A stretch of 64,000 nt of DNA from Dillenia suffruticosa (taxonomy: Eukaryota > Streptophyta > Magnoliopsida > Dilleniales > Dilleniaceae), in the NCBI GenBank assembly GCA_033439265.1, contig JAVTVX010000005.1:9868001-9932000 (forward strand). The letters are read 5' to 3'. Of the stretch, positions 13,001 to 26,400 are shown in pieces (the first letter of the stretch is position 1; each line of letters starts with the position of its first letter). Below the pieces are notes generated by a model that saw only the letters and a list, made by a program, of their open reading frames with translations, was not told the origin of the DNA and ran no database searches. The position numbers and the translations under genes are program-made.

Positions 13001-16000
13001 TTCTCCCCCCATTATATTCTTCTTAGCAGCTAATTGGCTGACATGTACATATGAGTAGATTTTTCCCCTTCACATGTCAATGAAAAGAATCATTAAGGAT
13101 AGACCAATCAAAGATTCTTGTACATCAAGGAACAAATTTTGGCTGCATCCAGAAGAATGTGAGACTTTGTTGATCAATGAAAGAATTTTTCTCCTCAGAA
13201 CATCTTTGCATGTCATTCTGACCTACCAAGTTACTCTAACTGATCCAGACACTGTACAGTGGACAAGAGGAGGATTAGATCATCCCACATTAACTATCGT
13301 ATTTTTCTCATCTACAGATTACTGGGCTCCATATCCCACAAAGTACATTATGCTCCTACTATATCTGTCCCACCAAATGGGACTTCCTAGTGATTCAGGA
13401 AAGAAGTCCTTACTACTTAAATAAAGTATCATCATCAAACCATTATGCATATTAAAAATTTTCTCTTTTGAATTCAATGGCAAGCCATATATCCTTTGTT
13501 TTCAAAGTCCCTAGGTAAAAAGTACACCTCAATAAGCTAACTAATTGAAGCCTGACCAAATCTTTTTCCACGAATGTTTTGTAAAGGAAAATGTGGATAA
13601 AAGAATGGAAAACTAGATATAATTTAATTCAGCAATTTTATTAACTTGCATCTCGAGTGTGTATAACAATCTATATCTTTCTAATACTCTCAGCAAAACT
13701 GCATCAACTAAACATGAATCATTTCAACAATAGAAAAGAGGACACATTTCAAGACAAAACTCAAGATGGAGCTGATAATATTATCTAGATAGCTACATGA
13801 AATACATTGATTACAAAAAATTTGATAGATCACACTTGTCACTGGAGAAGAAATTGAACAACTACGATTTAGACGGAAAAAGTTCAAATTATTCCAAGTT
13901 CACCAATCCAATGTGGTTATTCGTGCCTGGTCAATTACAAAATAGGAAGTAGAATACTCAAAAAAAAAAAAAAAAAAAAAAAGTCTCAGAAAGGAGAACA
14001 AATCACATTCCTCTCATTCTAAGATCTATTTTTGACTTGGCCTATATGAATTTGGTGCAATATTAGCTTATAACTGATGTCATTTGCTTTTGGCTATCAA
14101 GCTCTCAAGAAAAGGGAGGAAGAGATATTATGAGCAGCCACGAAATGATTTGGAGGAGTCCCAAACCCCCAAAACAAAAAATTTAAAGCTTTTTCATAAT
14201 ACTTTTATGTTTACTAGCCTATACCCTCTATAAACAAGCCTTCCAAAAATGTAGTATCTGCATATTAGCCAATCCAAGCATTTCTGGATCTATCACAATA
14301 AGCACCAAACCAAAAAAATCAACCCCCCAAAAAATAATGAAAAAAATAAAATACAGCATCATTCACACTACACTGTTATGCTTAAACCTTAACAGCTGAT
14401 GCTCCACCCTTAACAGCTGCATCTTAACCCCCGTGAAAGTAGTAACACTTGTGACCATGAAGAATACAAATGAAACAGCCTCAGATTCATTATTGTCCCT
14501 CTCATTTGACAGATTTATGGCATGAGATGAAGCACATCAATGAAGTTTCTATATTTTCCTTTTTCACGTAGATATGTTAGATAGGCGCCCTACCAACCAC
14601 GGGCGAAGCCACATTGTGGGCAATGAAATTTTTGGGTGTATATAATTTGAAAAATTATAATTCCAAATGATGTTCAGCCTGACCAAATTTTTAACTCCGC
14701 ACCCCCTTAAAATTTTAAGAGAAAAATTTCAGATGTTATTTGCCCCTTAAGAAAAATCTTGGCTTCTGATGTGACTCCATAGTTCATAACTAGGGGAGGT
14801 CTTGAAATGTACATTGATTTGGCAATACACCAACTCATTCCACGCAAACATTTTACTTGTTCATTGCTTCATGGATAAAATTTATGCTATATATCAATAT
14901 CAAAACATAACTAATTAAAACAATAATTTAAAATTATGTAAATTTGTTATATATAAGTTACAAAGTTTCATTCATTTTAGTAAATAGATCTATATAGTGG
15001 CAAAGGCAATGTGGGGGCTTAGTCATAAAAAAAATAAAGGCAGTGTGGGGGCAGCTGCCCTGATTTTTTTTTTTCAAAAAAAGAATTTAGTGGATATAGT
15101 CTTAAAAATTATAGTTTCAAATAATCTTTGTTCCTTAATAAATTTACAATCTTACCCCACCAAAATTTTAAGGAAAAAAATTTCCCCTTTAAAAGTTTTA
15201 ATTTATAAACAATTAAAAAGACTTCCAAGGATCTTTTTTTTTTTGTCTAGAAATGAATCTACCTAAAAACAATTCACAATCCACTCTGCCCCATGAAATT
15301 AATTTTGGGCTTCACTTGTTCTGCCAACTGCGTCTATGGTCCTGAAACCAATCAAGCAATGGGCTATAAAACATGGACACTTCCCAAGGGTCCTGCACTG
15401 GTGTGAGAACACTAGAGTAACACTTGTCTGAAACATGTAGGCATGCAGGTTCTAAGATAAAAGTTTATATCAGGAAGGGGAAAGAACAACATATATTTGG
15501 GGTTACGATTTCACCGAGGGCGGGGCGGGACGGAGGTTATAAATTTTAGGAGACAAACAACATTTAGGATTATAATTTTTAAAATTATATATACGATATT
15601 TTTCTTAAAATTTCATGGGTAACTGCCCCCTTCCCTACTCTCCGTGCCCCTGTTGGCATCTCTAGTCCCAAAACCACATTAAGGGCACAAGAGGGTGTTT
15701 TTGAAACCTTTTTTTTAGGGGGGGTAAAAGGGGGACCTAAATTAATAAAAATAAAAATTCTACAAGTACTTAGTGAAAAAGTACTCGATCATTCTTCAAG
15801 TCTAAGCAACCAAGATAAAAATTGAAACATTCATATGCACAAAAAGAAGAAAGGAAAACATTACCTATATTATATAAAAAATATAAATATCATATTTTCC
15901 TAAGGATCCTATATTTTAGAATTTTGCAGTCTTTCACGGCCATGTTTGCACTCTATAGGTCATGAGCCATCATCATCACCACAAACCTTATGCAAGTAAA

Positions 16001-19000
16001 TGGAAACAACATCATATTTTCAGATGGTTATATGTCAAACCAAAAATAATCATCAGGTAACTCAAAACCAACTCATCACATGTGAGAGACCAATCTAATG
16101 ACCACACGTTAGGATATATTAAGTAGGAGATAAGCTAGTGAATAGAATTGAAATTCACCATTAAAGGAAGTAGACAATTGTTTGCTACAGAAAGAGAGAA
16201 TCAGTACTGAATTCTCTCATTCCTCATGTTCAGCCAGAATACTGATCCATTCTTTACAGAAAAGAAATATTTTCCCCCCATACAGTAGCCCCCTCTCACT
16301 AAAATATCCCCTCTCCTAACTACTCTGGATTCCTTTCGAAGTTGGTTACTCTCTAACAAATTCTCTCCTTTAGCTTCCCTCTGCGTTGCTAGACTTTTAG
16401 CCCCTTTGTTTACACCTCATCCACCACTTGTTTTAACTGCTGCCACCTCATCTTCCAGTTGGTCTCCTGCTGCTGCATCTTTCATGACATTGCCCCCTGT
16501 TGAAACTTCAACCTTGTCCTCAAGGTTGTAACCAGGAAACTGCCTGCTAAAAAATGAAAGGTCAAGCCATATTGCATCATCCTTTGTTCTAACCCTCCCA
16601 ACGGACAAGCAACTGTTTTGTAGTTTGGCCTCCTTTTGAAATCACTTTCTCCTCTAATATTTCCACCAATTCACACAATTTACTCTCAGTCTCAAGAGTA
16701 CGGGGCAATACTGGTTCCGATGCATGACTTCCAATCATTTTCTTCAGCTGTGACACATGGTAAATAGGGTGTATCCAAGACCCTTCAGGCAGCTGTAATT
16801 TATAAGCCACCTTTTCTATTTTCTGCACAATAGGGAATGGACCATAGTATTCGGCGGTCAGTTTTGCTTTGCCTTTATCGCGGACTGAAATTTGTCTGTA
16901 CGGACGCAACTTAAGAAAAACCAAATCTCTCACATCAAACTATACATGCCTCCTATGAACATTGACAAATTTTACCATTTGTTGCTGCACCTTTCTAAGA
17001 TTATGATGAAGTTGTTTCAAAATTTCATCTCTGTCCAAGAGCTCTCTTGACACTGCTTCTACACGTGTTTCTCCCATAAGAAACATGTGTACTATGGGGG
17101 GAAGTCGTCCATACACCGCTTGGAAATGGGTCATTCCTGTGGATGCATGGAAATTCATATTATAGTTAAATTCGGCCCATGGCAACCAAGTATACCACCC
17201 CTTTGGTTGCTCTGAAGTAAAACAACAAAGTTATGTTTTGAGTCCCTTGTTCAGTATTTCTACCTGCCCATCTATTTCAAGATGATAAACACTACTCATT
17301 TTCGGTCTCATGCCTTGCAAGCAAAACAACTTCATCCAAAAACTACTTAGAAAAATTGGGTCGCAGTCACTTACTATGGATCTTGGAATTCCATGTAGTC
17401 TAACCACCTCCATAACAAGCACCTCTGCTACTAATTTTGTTGTGTAAGGGTACTTCAAGGCAATAAAATGCTTATATTTTGGCAATCTATCAACCACCAC
17501 AAAAATACAATCCCTCCCTTGTGACTGGGAAAGTCTATTGATAAAATCCATTGATATATTCCCCCAAGCTACCGAAGGAATGGGTAAAGGATGCAAAAGT
17601 CCTGCCGAAGATCTAGCCTCATACTTTTGTCGTTGACAAACTAGACAGGCCACCACAAATGATAGAACTAACTTCATCATTCCCTTCCAATACAAATTTG
17701 CAGCCAATCTTTTATAAGTTTTCAAAGCGCCAGCGTGTCCCACCTTGGAGTTTCATGGAATTCAGCCAATAAAGTGGGAATCCACTTCAAGTTTTTCAGA
17801 AGTACCACTCTATTGTTATGCAGCAGTGCCTTATTTTCCGGTGTATGGGGCCTGCAATTTGGTTCTTTCTTCAGTTGCTGTTTTAGTGTGGACAGCTTTT
17901 GGTCTTTAGCAATTTCCTCATATATTTGCTTCCAATCCTTCCACAACTGCCACGACAACGCTGCGCACTCAAATCCCTCCTGCAGCCTTGACAGACTATC
18001 AACGACTTTGTTTGTGCTTCCAGGTTTGTATTGCACCCGAAAATCGTACCCCAACAACTTAAAAACCCAGTGCTACTGTGCTGGTGTTGTGATTTTTTGT
18101 TCCAATAGAAACTTTAAGCTTTTTTGGTTGATTTTTACCACGAAGTGTCTCCCTATTAGGTATGGACGCTAGTGTTGAATGGCTAGAACAAGCGTCATCA
18201 GCTCTTTTTCATAGGCTGATTTGGATATAGACCTCTCTGAAAGAGCTTTACTGAAGAAAGCAATGGGTTTCCCATTTTGTAAGCGAACAGCGCCTATACC
18301 TCTTCCTGAAGCATCGCATTCAATTATAAATGGTCGAGTGAAATTCAACATGGCCAACACTGGGGCATGAATCATCACTGATTGTAATGCTTCAAAGGCT
18401 CTGTTGGCTTCCATCGACCAAGCAAACTAGAGCTGTCCCTCTTTTTTTAACAAATCCCGGAGAGATATAGCTATTTTCCCATAATCACGAATGAACCGTC
18501 TACAGTAACCAGTTAAGCCCAAAACCCAGATACATCCCTTGAGGAGCAAGGAGTTGGCCACGTAAGAATACAAGGTATCTTTCCCGGATCCATCTTTACA
18601 CCTTACACTGTGATTACATGGCCCAAATATTCAATATTTTGCCTCCCAAATTGACATTCTTCCTGTTGGCCAACAAACAATTCGTTGCTAGAGTCTACGA
18701 CGCTATTTCCAAATGGATCATATGATCACCCCAAGTGCGACTAGATACGAGAATGTCATCAAAGAATACCAAGATAAATTTTCGAAGATAGGGTCGGAAC
18801 ACGTCGTTCACTGTAACCTGAAAAGTAACAAAAGCATTCATGAATCCAAATGGTATTACAATAAATTCATAGTGACCAGAATGCTTCTGAAATGTTATTT
18901 TTGGGATATCGGATTCCTTAACCCGGATTTGATGGTAACTTGATCGCAAATCAAGTTTGGAGAAGTATTGGGCGTTTTACAATTCATCCGGCTGCTCATA

Positions 19001-20373
19001 TACCACTAGAATTGGATACTTATCTGAAATGGTGGCTTTATTCAAGTCCCTATAATCTACACAAAAGCCCCAACTTTCGTCTTTTTTTCGAACCAATAGT
19101 ACTGGACCGAAGAAAGGGCTGGAACTAGGTCGGATAATGCCAACAGCAAGCATTTCAACCACTAATTTTTCAATCTCATTTTTTTTGCTCATGGCTATAT
19201 TGATAAGGTCGACCACTAACACGACCACACTCAAGCCGCAACGGAATCCAATGATCAATGGGTCTGCAGGGTGGAAGCCAAGTGTCTTCATTAAACACCT
19301 CATCATATTTTGTTAATAAGTACCGTAACTCTTCTTGTTGGACAATGGTCATGTTTCCTCAGTCAAGGCATGCATTTTATTATCTCTGTGAAGCTCCCAT
19401 AACCAAACTCCATAATCTACCTCAGTTAGTTTCGTCGGGGAGGCAAGGGAAGATGAAGTTCTAATAAGTGCAGGGTCCCCTTTTAAACAAATGGATTGTC
19501 CCTACCACTGAAATTGCATGGTCATCAATTGCCAATTAACCCTGACCTCTCCTAATGTTTCCAGCCATGAAACTCCCAGAATTACATCAACTCCACCCAA
19601 AGGAAATAGAAAGCAATCAACTGTAGTCACAATACAATCCAAATTTATCTTCACACCACAGCATGTGCCTGATGAGACTAGTCTTCTGCCATCACCCAAT
19701 CGTACATAGAAAAGGTCCGTGGGTTGAACTAACAATCCCAATCGTCGGACAGCATCTTCAGCCACAAAATTGTGACTAGCCCCATTATCGATCATGATTA
19801 TTAATTTTTTCCCAACAATGGTTTCCATAAGTTTCATAGTTTTAGGATGAGAAATACCTCATACTGATAACATGGGAAGCTGCAGAGCTGCAAGAGAAAT
19901 GTCCGGGTGGTGTTCCGAATCATCAGCTGCTGCCTTTTCCATGGCGACTTCGTCAGTCGACAGAGCTTCATCATCGCCCAAAATTATCGCACGAAGGGGG
20001 TGCATTTGAAGGGGGTGGTAAGGCTGTTTGCATTTGAAGCACAAGCCCTTTGATTGCAGGTCCATGAGTTCTTGGTGGGACAATTGGCGGAAGGCTCTTG
20101 TGGCTGCATTTGAACTGGGTTGCGGAGAGTTTGGATAGGAAGAAGAACGTTGAGTGATGGTTGGATCTTTAACAAGGGGCGGGTTAAAATAAAATTGGGT
20201 TCGGGTATATGGTTTTAAGTTAAAATGAGTGTCGGATCCCCCATTTGTCGGGTTTGACCCGGTCCATTTTCTCGACCCGAGTAGTGAATGGGTTTCGTCT
20301 TCTTTACCCGATAGTAACCCTACCTTAAAAAAACCCATTTTCTCTCTCTATTTTCTGAGCCAGTTTCATGGTT

Positions 20374-20421
<48 letters not shown>

Positions 20422-23400
20422 TCGTGCAAACAAATTCGTACTCTGATTTCATCTTTGAGACCATGCAAGAAAAGACCTAGATGAATCGAAGAGCTCAACC
20501 TTTTGACGAGTGCTGCTCTGGCCACAAACTCGTCGATGTAAGCATCAACAGTCCCCGTCTACTTGTGGATGCCAGAGCTTTGAAGGGGTTTCCCGATAAT
20601 CCTCCCCAAAATCAATCAAAAAACTCGAAGGTTAAGTCAGACCAAGAGATCAATTGATTTTGAGCAAACAGCCATTGAACCCAATGAAGTGCTAGTCCAT
20701 GCATGGAGACTATCGCCATCGCAACTTTCATCTTATCGCTGACACTATTTTCGTGTGATAGTGGTTCATTTCCTCTATCAAAGTCGTGATGCACTTCCCA
20801 ATTTCTGCGATGCTCTTCTCCAATTTAGTTTCCATTCTCGTTTGAGTCATGAATAGTTTGTAGGATACAAGATGGAAAAGGACTGAGAGAAAGATAAAGA
20901 GAGATGCGCAGGGGAAGAGGGTGGCAGGTCGGACCAAATTGTTAGGATATATTAAGTAGGAGTTAAGCTAGTTAATAGAATTGAAATTCACCATTAAAGG
21001 AAGTAGACAACTGTTTGCTACAGAAAGAGAGAATCAGTACCGAATTCTCTCATTTCTCATGTTCAGCCAAAATGTTGATCCAATCTTTACAGAAAAGAAA
21101 TATTTTTCACCCCATACGGTAGCCCCCTCTCACTAAAATATCCCCTCTCCTAACTGCTCTGGATTCCTTTCAAAGTTGGTTACTCTCTAACAAATTCTCT
21201 CCTTCAGCTTCCCTCTGCATTGATAGACTTTTAGCTCCTTTGGTTCCACCTCATCCACCACTTGTTTAACTGCTGCCACCTCATCTTCCAGCTGGTCTCC
21301 TGCTGCTGCATCTTTCATGACACCGTACCACTTTGAATAGATTCTGAAGGCTGTGGATGACAGGCCTGCTTTTTTCTAGAATGGCTACCTATTGACATGA
21401 ATTAACTAATCGATGGGTTTAATAAAAATACTAAATATATTTGTCAAAAAACAAATATTTCATTGTTTAGTTCCCTCCCCACAAATTCTGCAAGAATATT
21501 AGGGTGCTCATAAGGTTTTGGAATTTTTGCATATGCAATGTCGAGTTTTTATTTATACAATTCAATTCTTTTTGTACATTCATTTCTAACAATGAAATGG
21601 TCCACCATAGAATGAAACTTCATAAGTGCAGGAACTTGAGAATGGAACAAAAGACTGGAAGACTCAATGATGAACCTTGTCATTCAATAGAATGAGAAGA
21701 CATTTTCTCCTCATTTCTCTCAAATTTATGCTTTAAGTAGCTAAGCTTACTTTCAGTTTGGTCAACACATACAAAAGTTGATAGCATTCAATGGGAGATG
21801 GAAAGAGAAAAGAAAAAAACCTGTAGGCAGAGGAAGTCAGCCCCGAGGCCTTTAAGAACAGTCAAAACTGCTTGGGAGCGAGTTTTCCACCTGTGTGAAA
21901 ATTCAAAATCATGAATTATTCGCAAATTTTCCCCAATGTTTGATAAATTTATCAATCCCGGTGCTCAAACTTACAAGGATGAAAACTAGAGACAAAATTT
22001 TCCATCTTGCACACCAAATTCTAGCTGTGTCGCAGAACCACCTAGTAAATTCCAAAAATATGCTGAAATTCTTCCCTTAGTGCCATTATTATTCACTGGG
22101 ATTTGCCTGGCATGGTCTTTATGTTAGGCTCTATGGACAGCAAAGCTCAGCATATCGTTGGCATTAACTAGGATGGTCTTGAAGGTGGCTATGTTTCTAT
22201 TAGTGTCCTGGTCTTTAACTTGTCAATGATACTTTAGAAAACATTGAGAACAAAGTAAGAACTCTGACAGAAGCTATAACCAAGAACAACTCCGAGCATG
22301 ACCAAAATTTAACAACATATCAAATGGGAGAATAATTAAATAGAGTGACTCATGTGCAAAACAGAGTTCAGAACAAGGTACTTGGTAAGAGAGACTTGTG
22401 TTCTACACTAGAGATATTAAATAACATCCAGGCAGAGAGTAGCTTCAGTGTTTTTTTATTTTTTTTTTTTAATACATGTTTTTCCTATGTAGAATCATCA
22501 TACATTGAATAACATGGGCATATCTCCATATGAAGAAACTCAAAGAAACAAGATCAATGGAGAAACATGAAGTCAGATTGGTACAAACTATATGCCTGGG
22601 AGATTTGGAAAGTATTACATGATAAGGGCAAATAATGACTCAAAAGCCAACATTATTATTTGGCAAAATTCTAATTTAGAATTTGCCAAAGAGGAGTTAC
22701 TTTTACTTTCAATTTACGAGTTGCTAAATTTAGTTTTAGTCATAGCTTCTGATTTCTTTTATATTAGAGTTAACTTAGAACTATTTAGAAGCTTCTAAAT
22801 TTTGGTTTTAATAGTGGTTTCTATTTTCTTGAGCTTAGTTGTCTATTTAAGACTTATAACATTATTTTGAAGATAAGAATATGACTTTGAATTCTATTTA
22901 CAAAATTGCTTTGAATTCTCTCAAACCTAGGAGGTGTGATGCCGCCTTCTTCTAGTGAGTGATGCCTCCAAGCCCTAAGTGTGACTGCTTAGGTTATTAC
23001 TTTTCTGTTTTTTTATTCATCATTCCAACCATAAATTCCTGCATCACACATACTTACTTGAGACATGGTGATGGAGAATGGGGGAAGACTGCACTCTTCA
23101 CGTACACCTACGTATTGGCATCAAGACAAACTATCAGAATGGAAAGTCCACAACAAATAAATAAATAAATAAACTCCTGCACATACAGTAAAGTGATGGA
23201 AGTGGATTTTAAAGATGCAAGCCATGTTGATACTGGTTCTCTGAGCACCAATCTTAATTCTTGATTCCTTTAGTAATATTCATATTTTCAGTATTCTTCA
23301 TGCTCTTTCTTATATGTCCTACACCTACATGAGTTGAAGTTCAACATGGCTGTTCAGAGGACATTATCAACCAACAACTGTGCAAGACCATAGGTTCCTG

Positions 23401-26400
23401 GATTCTTCCATGCTTTTTGATTATGATGTACAATGGATAAAATTTTTCTTATATGTCCTACACCTACATGAGTTGAAGTTCAACATGGCTGTTCAGAGGA
23501 CATTATCATCCAACACTGTGCAAGACCATAGGAAGTTATGAACTTTCTTCCTGGATTCTTCCATGCTTTTTGATTATGATGTACAATGGATAAAATTTTT
23601 GCTTGTGATGTAAATGTAACCAACTTTATAGATTTTCTTATGGGTCCCTAGAATGTACAGGTCCAACCCCATGGTGAACTTCATTCATCCATTCTATATC
23701 TTTTTACCTAAAATATAAAATCATATAATTTCTTATTTGAAAATTATTTTCAAATAAAATATCAATAAATATCCTTAAATTCCTTATCTGAGGTTGTATT
23801 TGTTATCGGTTTCCGTTGGAAATATATATATTAGAAAAGTTTATTTTCCAAGATTTCTCGTCCATTGAGAACTGATCAAAACTAAAACCAAAACCAAAAT
23901 TGTAATTTTCAACTTCTTCTCATAATCAGAAAATAACATGCAGAAAAATTTCCCAAATTTCCAAAATATTATTTTCATTTATTTTTATTCCCTTTTGGAA
24001 AAATTTGATGAGTTTTACAAAATACAAACAAAGGAAAAACTTGTTTTCCAAAATTTCATTTTCTTTTCCAGAATTTTTCATGAAAGAGACACAACCCCTG
24101 GAAGTTGTCTGCTCGGGTCCATATATTTTAAAGCTGTATTATATTTATTCCTCAATATGTCATATACAAACAAGTCAGATCTTGTTACGAGGAGGCAATG
24201 AAGGTATATTTTTTTCATCAGAATTTTGTTATCATTAACATAAAGACAAGGCTGCCAACTTCCTTATAAGTAATGAGGTGTTAAATCCAAGAATTGACTT
24301 AGAAGTTGTGGCAATGCCAAAGTGAAAAGAAATTACTATGTCAGGATGCTTCTAGGTTTTATTGGTCACATAATAGGGTGGTTGAGAAATGTCAGGCACT
24401 GAACCAGCGATGATCCTTCAGATTGATTTTTGTGTTACAATCCTCACATTCACATGCTGTATGAACCAGAAAAGATAGAAGGGAGGAGCTTAGGAGAGAG
24501 ATGAGAGAGGGATTTAGAAACAACGAGAGCAATAGAAAGACTAAAGCAAGGAAGATATAGGCACAGAAAGATGCTCCGTCACTTTGAAACTCTGCTTTAG
24601 TGGCTACTCCTTGGTGCATTTAGAGGGTGCAGAATGCTAGAATATTAAGAAATCAGAGTGTTGGCCCTTGTCACTAGCTTTTATGCTACTCTTTGGGGTC
24701 ATGTTTCTAGTATCTATAAAAACTACAGTTAGAGGAGTTTAACACGGATTGAGGGGCATTCCTCAACTAGTATTTTGCTCTTTTTTTCTCTGGCTTTTGA
24801 GGATTTCTCATTTTTAGAGCTTTTGTATTTTCTCTCTTACATCCGATACAATTCTTTTTCCATCTATATATATATAGTCACAGAGAGAACTAAAGGGAAA
24901 GAAATAGAGAGAAACATGGAAGGAGAACAACAGATAGGAAGATCTCGATCCATTACTCAACACGGATGCATCCAAAGGTCTATGTCAATACATATACTTT
25001 ATATATGGGGTATAAAAAATAAAAGATTTGCAAATGGTAGGCAAAAGTCAAGAAATTTATAGATCCATGGACAAGATGGGTAGCCTTAAAAGCTAGAAGA
25101 AGTCCTAAAAATTATATAAAATTTGAAGGCCGCTATTTAACAGTAAGCATATACGCATCTTATTTGCAAATAATAGATCTTAAGAATGATAACATAGCTA
25201 GTCATCAGTAGCTTAAGAATTCAAATTTTCTGACAGTCAAAGTATCCTATGAGCATATTGGTGTTCCAACTTCAAGAACAACTTAGAATTTGATTGTAGA
25301 AGTGCATTGACCTGTATTACTTTGATTAAGACAAATGGAAAAATATGTCGCATAATTGGTATAATCTATCAACTGAATAACTTTTGAAAATCATATTATT
25401 GATCCCAAATGTTAGAAAATATTGAGTACCTAAATAAATTAGTAATGATTTGATTTTTAAAAATATTTGACTTTCTTTATTGATATGTTACTATATTTGT
25501 AATAATAGGTATTCTATAAATACCTATTCTATTGTTTATATTTTTATATTGCTTCCCATACTCAATTTCTCAGACATAGTATCACAGCAACCAAACTTTG
25601 GTGGCTTTCATATTTTTTCGCTATGCCATAAATCTACCATGGAGAGGTTTCAACATTCCCAATGTGTACTTCTTTAAAAAAATTTTAAAAAAAATCTCTG
25701 CAACTTTTGCTTGTTTTTGTTTTCATGCGTTATCAACAAGTTTATCAAATCTACTGTTAAAGTCTTCGTTTGATTTCTGCAGCTTTTAGAAGAATCAGTA
25801 TCACAAGATGGTATTTTTCTAGTGTTGGAGGTATCAGTTCGTGCGGAAACAAATCTCTTCACCCCCTCCTTTTCTTTTATCGACAAGTTTAGGCTCCCGT
25901 TTTTGGGACCTACTATTCATTCTTTATAGATCCACAAAAAGGATCCCTGATTTTCTTAGTAGCTTTTACAAACAGGCTTGCAAGTGAAAATTATTTTGCT
26001 TTTCAAATTCAAGTGGCTTTCACCACACCACATTGAGTTTAAGGAAAGATGTTAAAAGATATTGAGTATCAGAATAATTATTAATGATTTCATTTTAAAA
26101 ATATTTAACTTTCTTATGTTCTTATGTTTTTACATTTGTAATAATGGATATACTAGAAATACTTACTCAGTTTAGTTGAAACAATGAATTGTTAGGATTT
26201 CATATCTTTGTATTGCTTCCCATGCTTAATTTCTTGTGGGACAAAATTGTTGATGCATCTCATTGGAATCATGCTTTAGGAGTGTTTAGAGATTATAGCT
26301 GGAGGATTCAAAGAGGGATTGAGAAGCAGCCCCCCGTTTGTTTTTGTTTTTGATCTTTCCTTCTTCTTGGTTTGAGGATCTCTCATCCCCTGAGCTTATC

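Larger units (their letters stand above)
16107..21322 (-). mobile_element. Chromovirus (Ty3/Gypsy) LTR element, broken
   Basis: A 5.2-kb fossil in CCR4-4 intron 5, in the same orientation as the gene. Two 383-bp LTRs (16107-16489, 20940-21322) have TG...CA ends on the right copy and about 94% identity by eye, suggesting an age of a few million years at usual plant LTR rates. Parts from high to low coordinate: leader with a GA microsatellite, gag with a zinc-knuckle-like CFKC region (about 19860-20790), aspartic protease (about 19500-19840), reverse transcriptase with FDDILV (about 18690-19310), RNase H (about 18170-18415), integrase (about 16940-17745) and a chromodomain-like tail ending LVRWEG (near 16600). 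A purine-rich tract abuts the left LTR. It is broken, with roughly ten breaks. No clear target duplication is seen. Confidence 0.92.

Noticed and set aside
17735-18172. 145-residue plus-strand frame
   Set aside because: Antisense shadow of the chromovirus polyprotein region.
22630-22960. Solo LTR
   Set aside because: The composition and a CTATTTAAG word recall a Copia LTR, but no ends or target duplication could be fixed.
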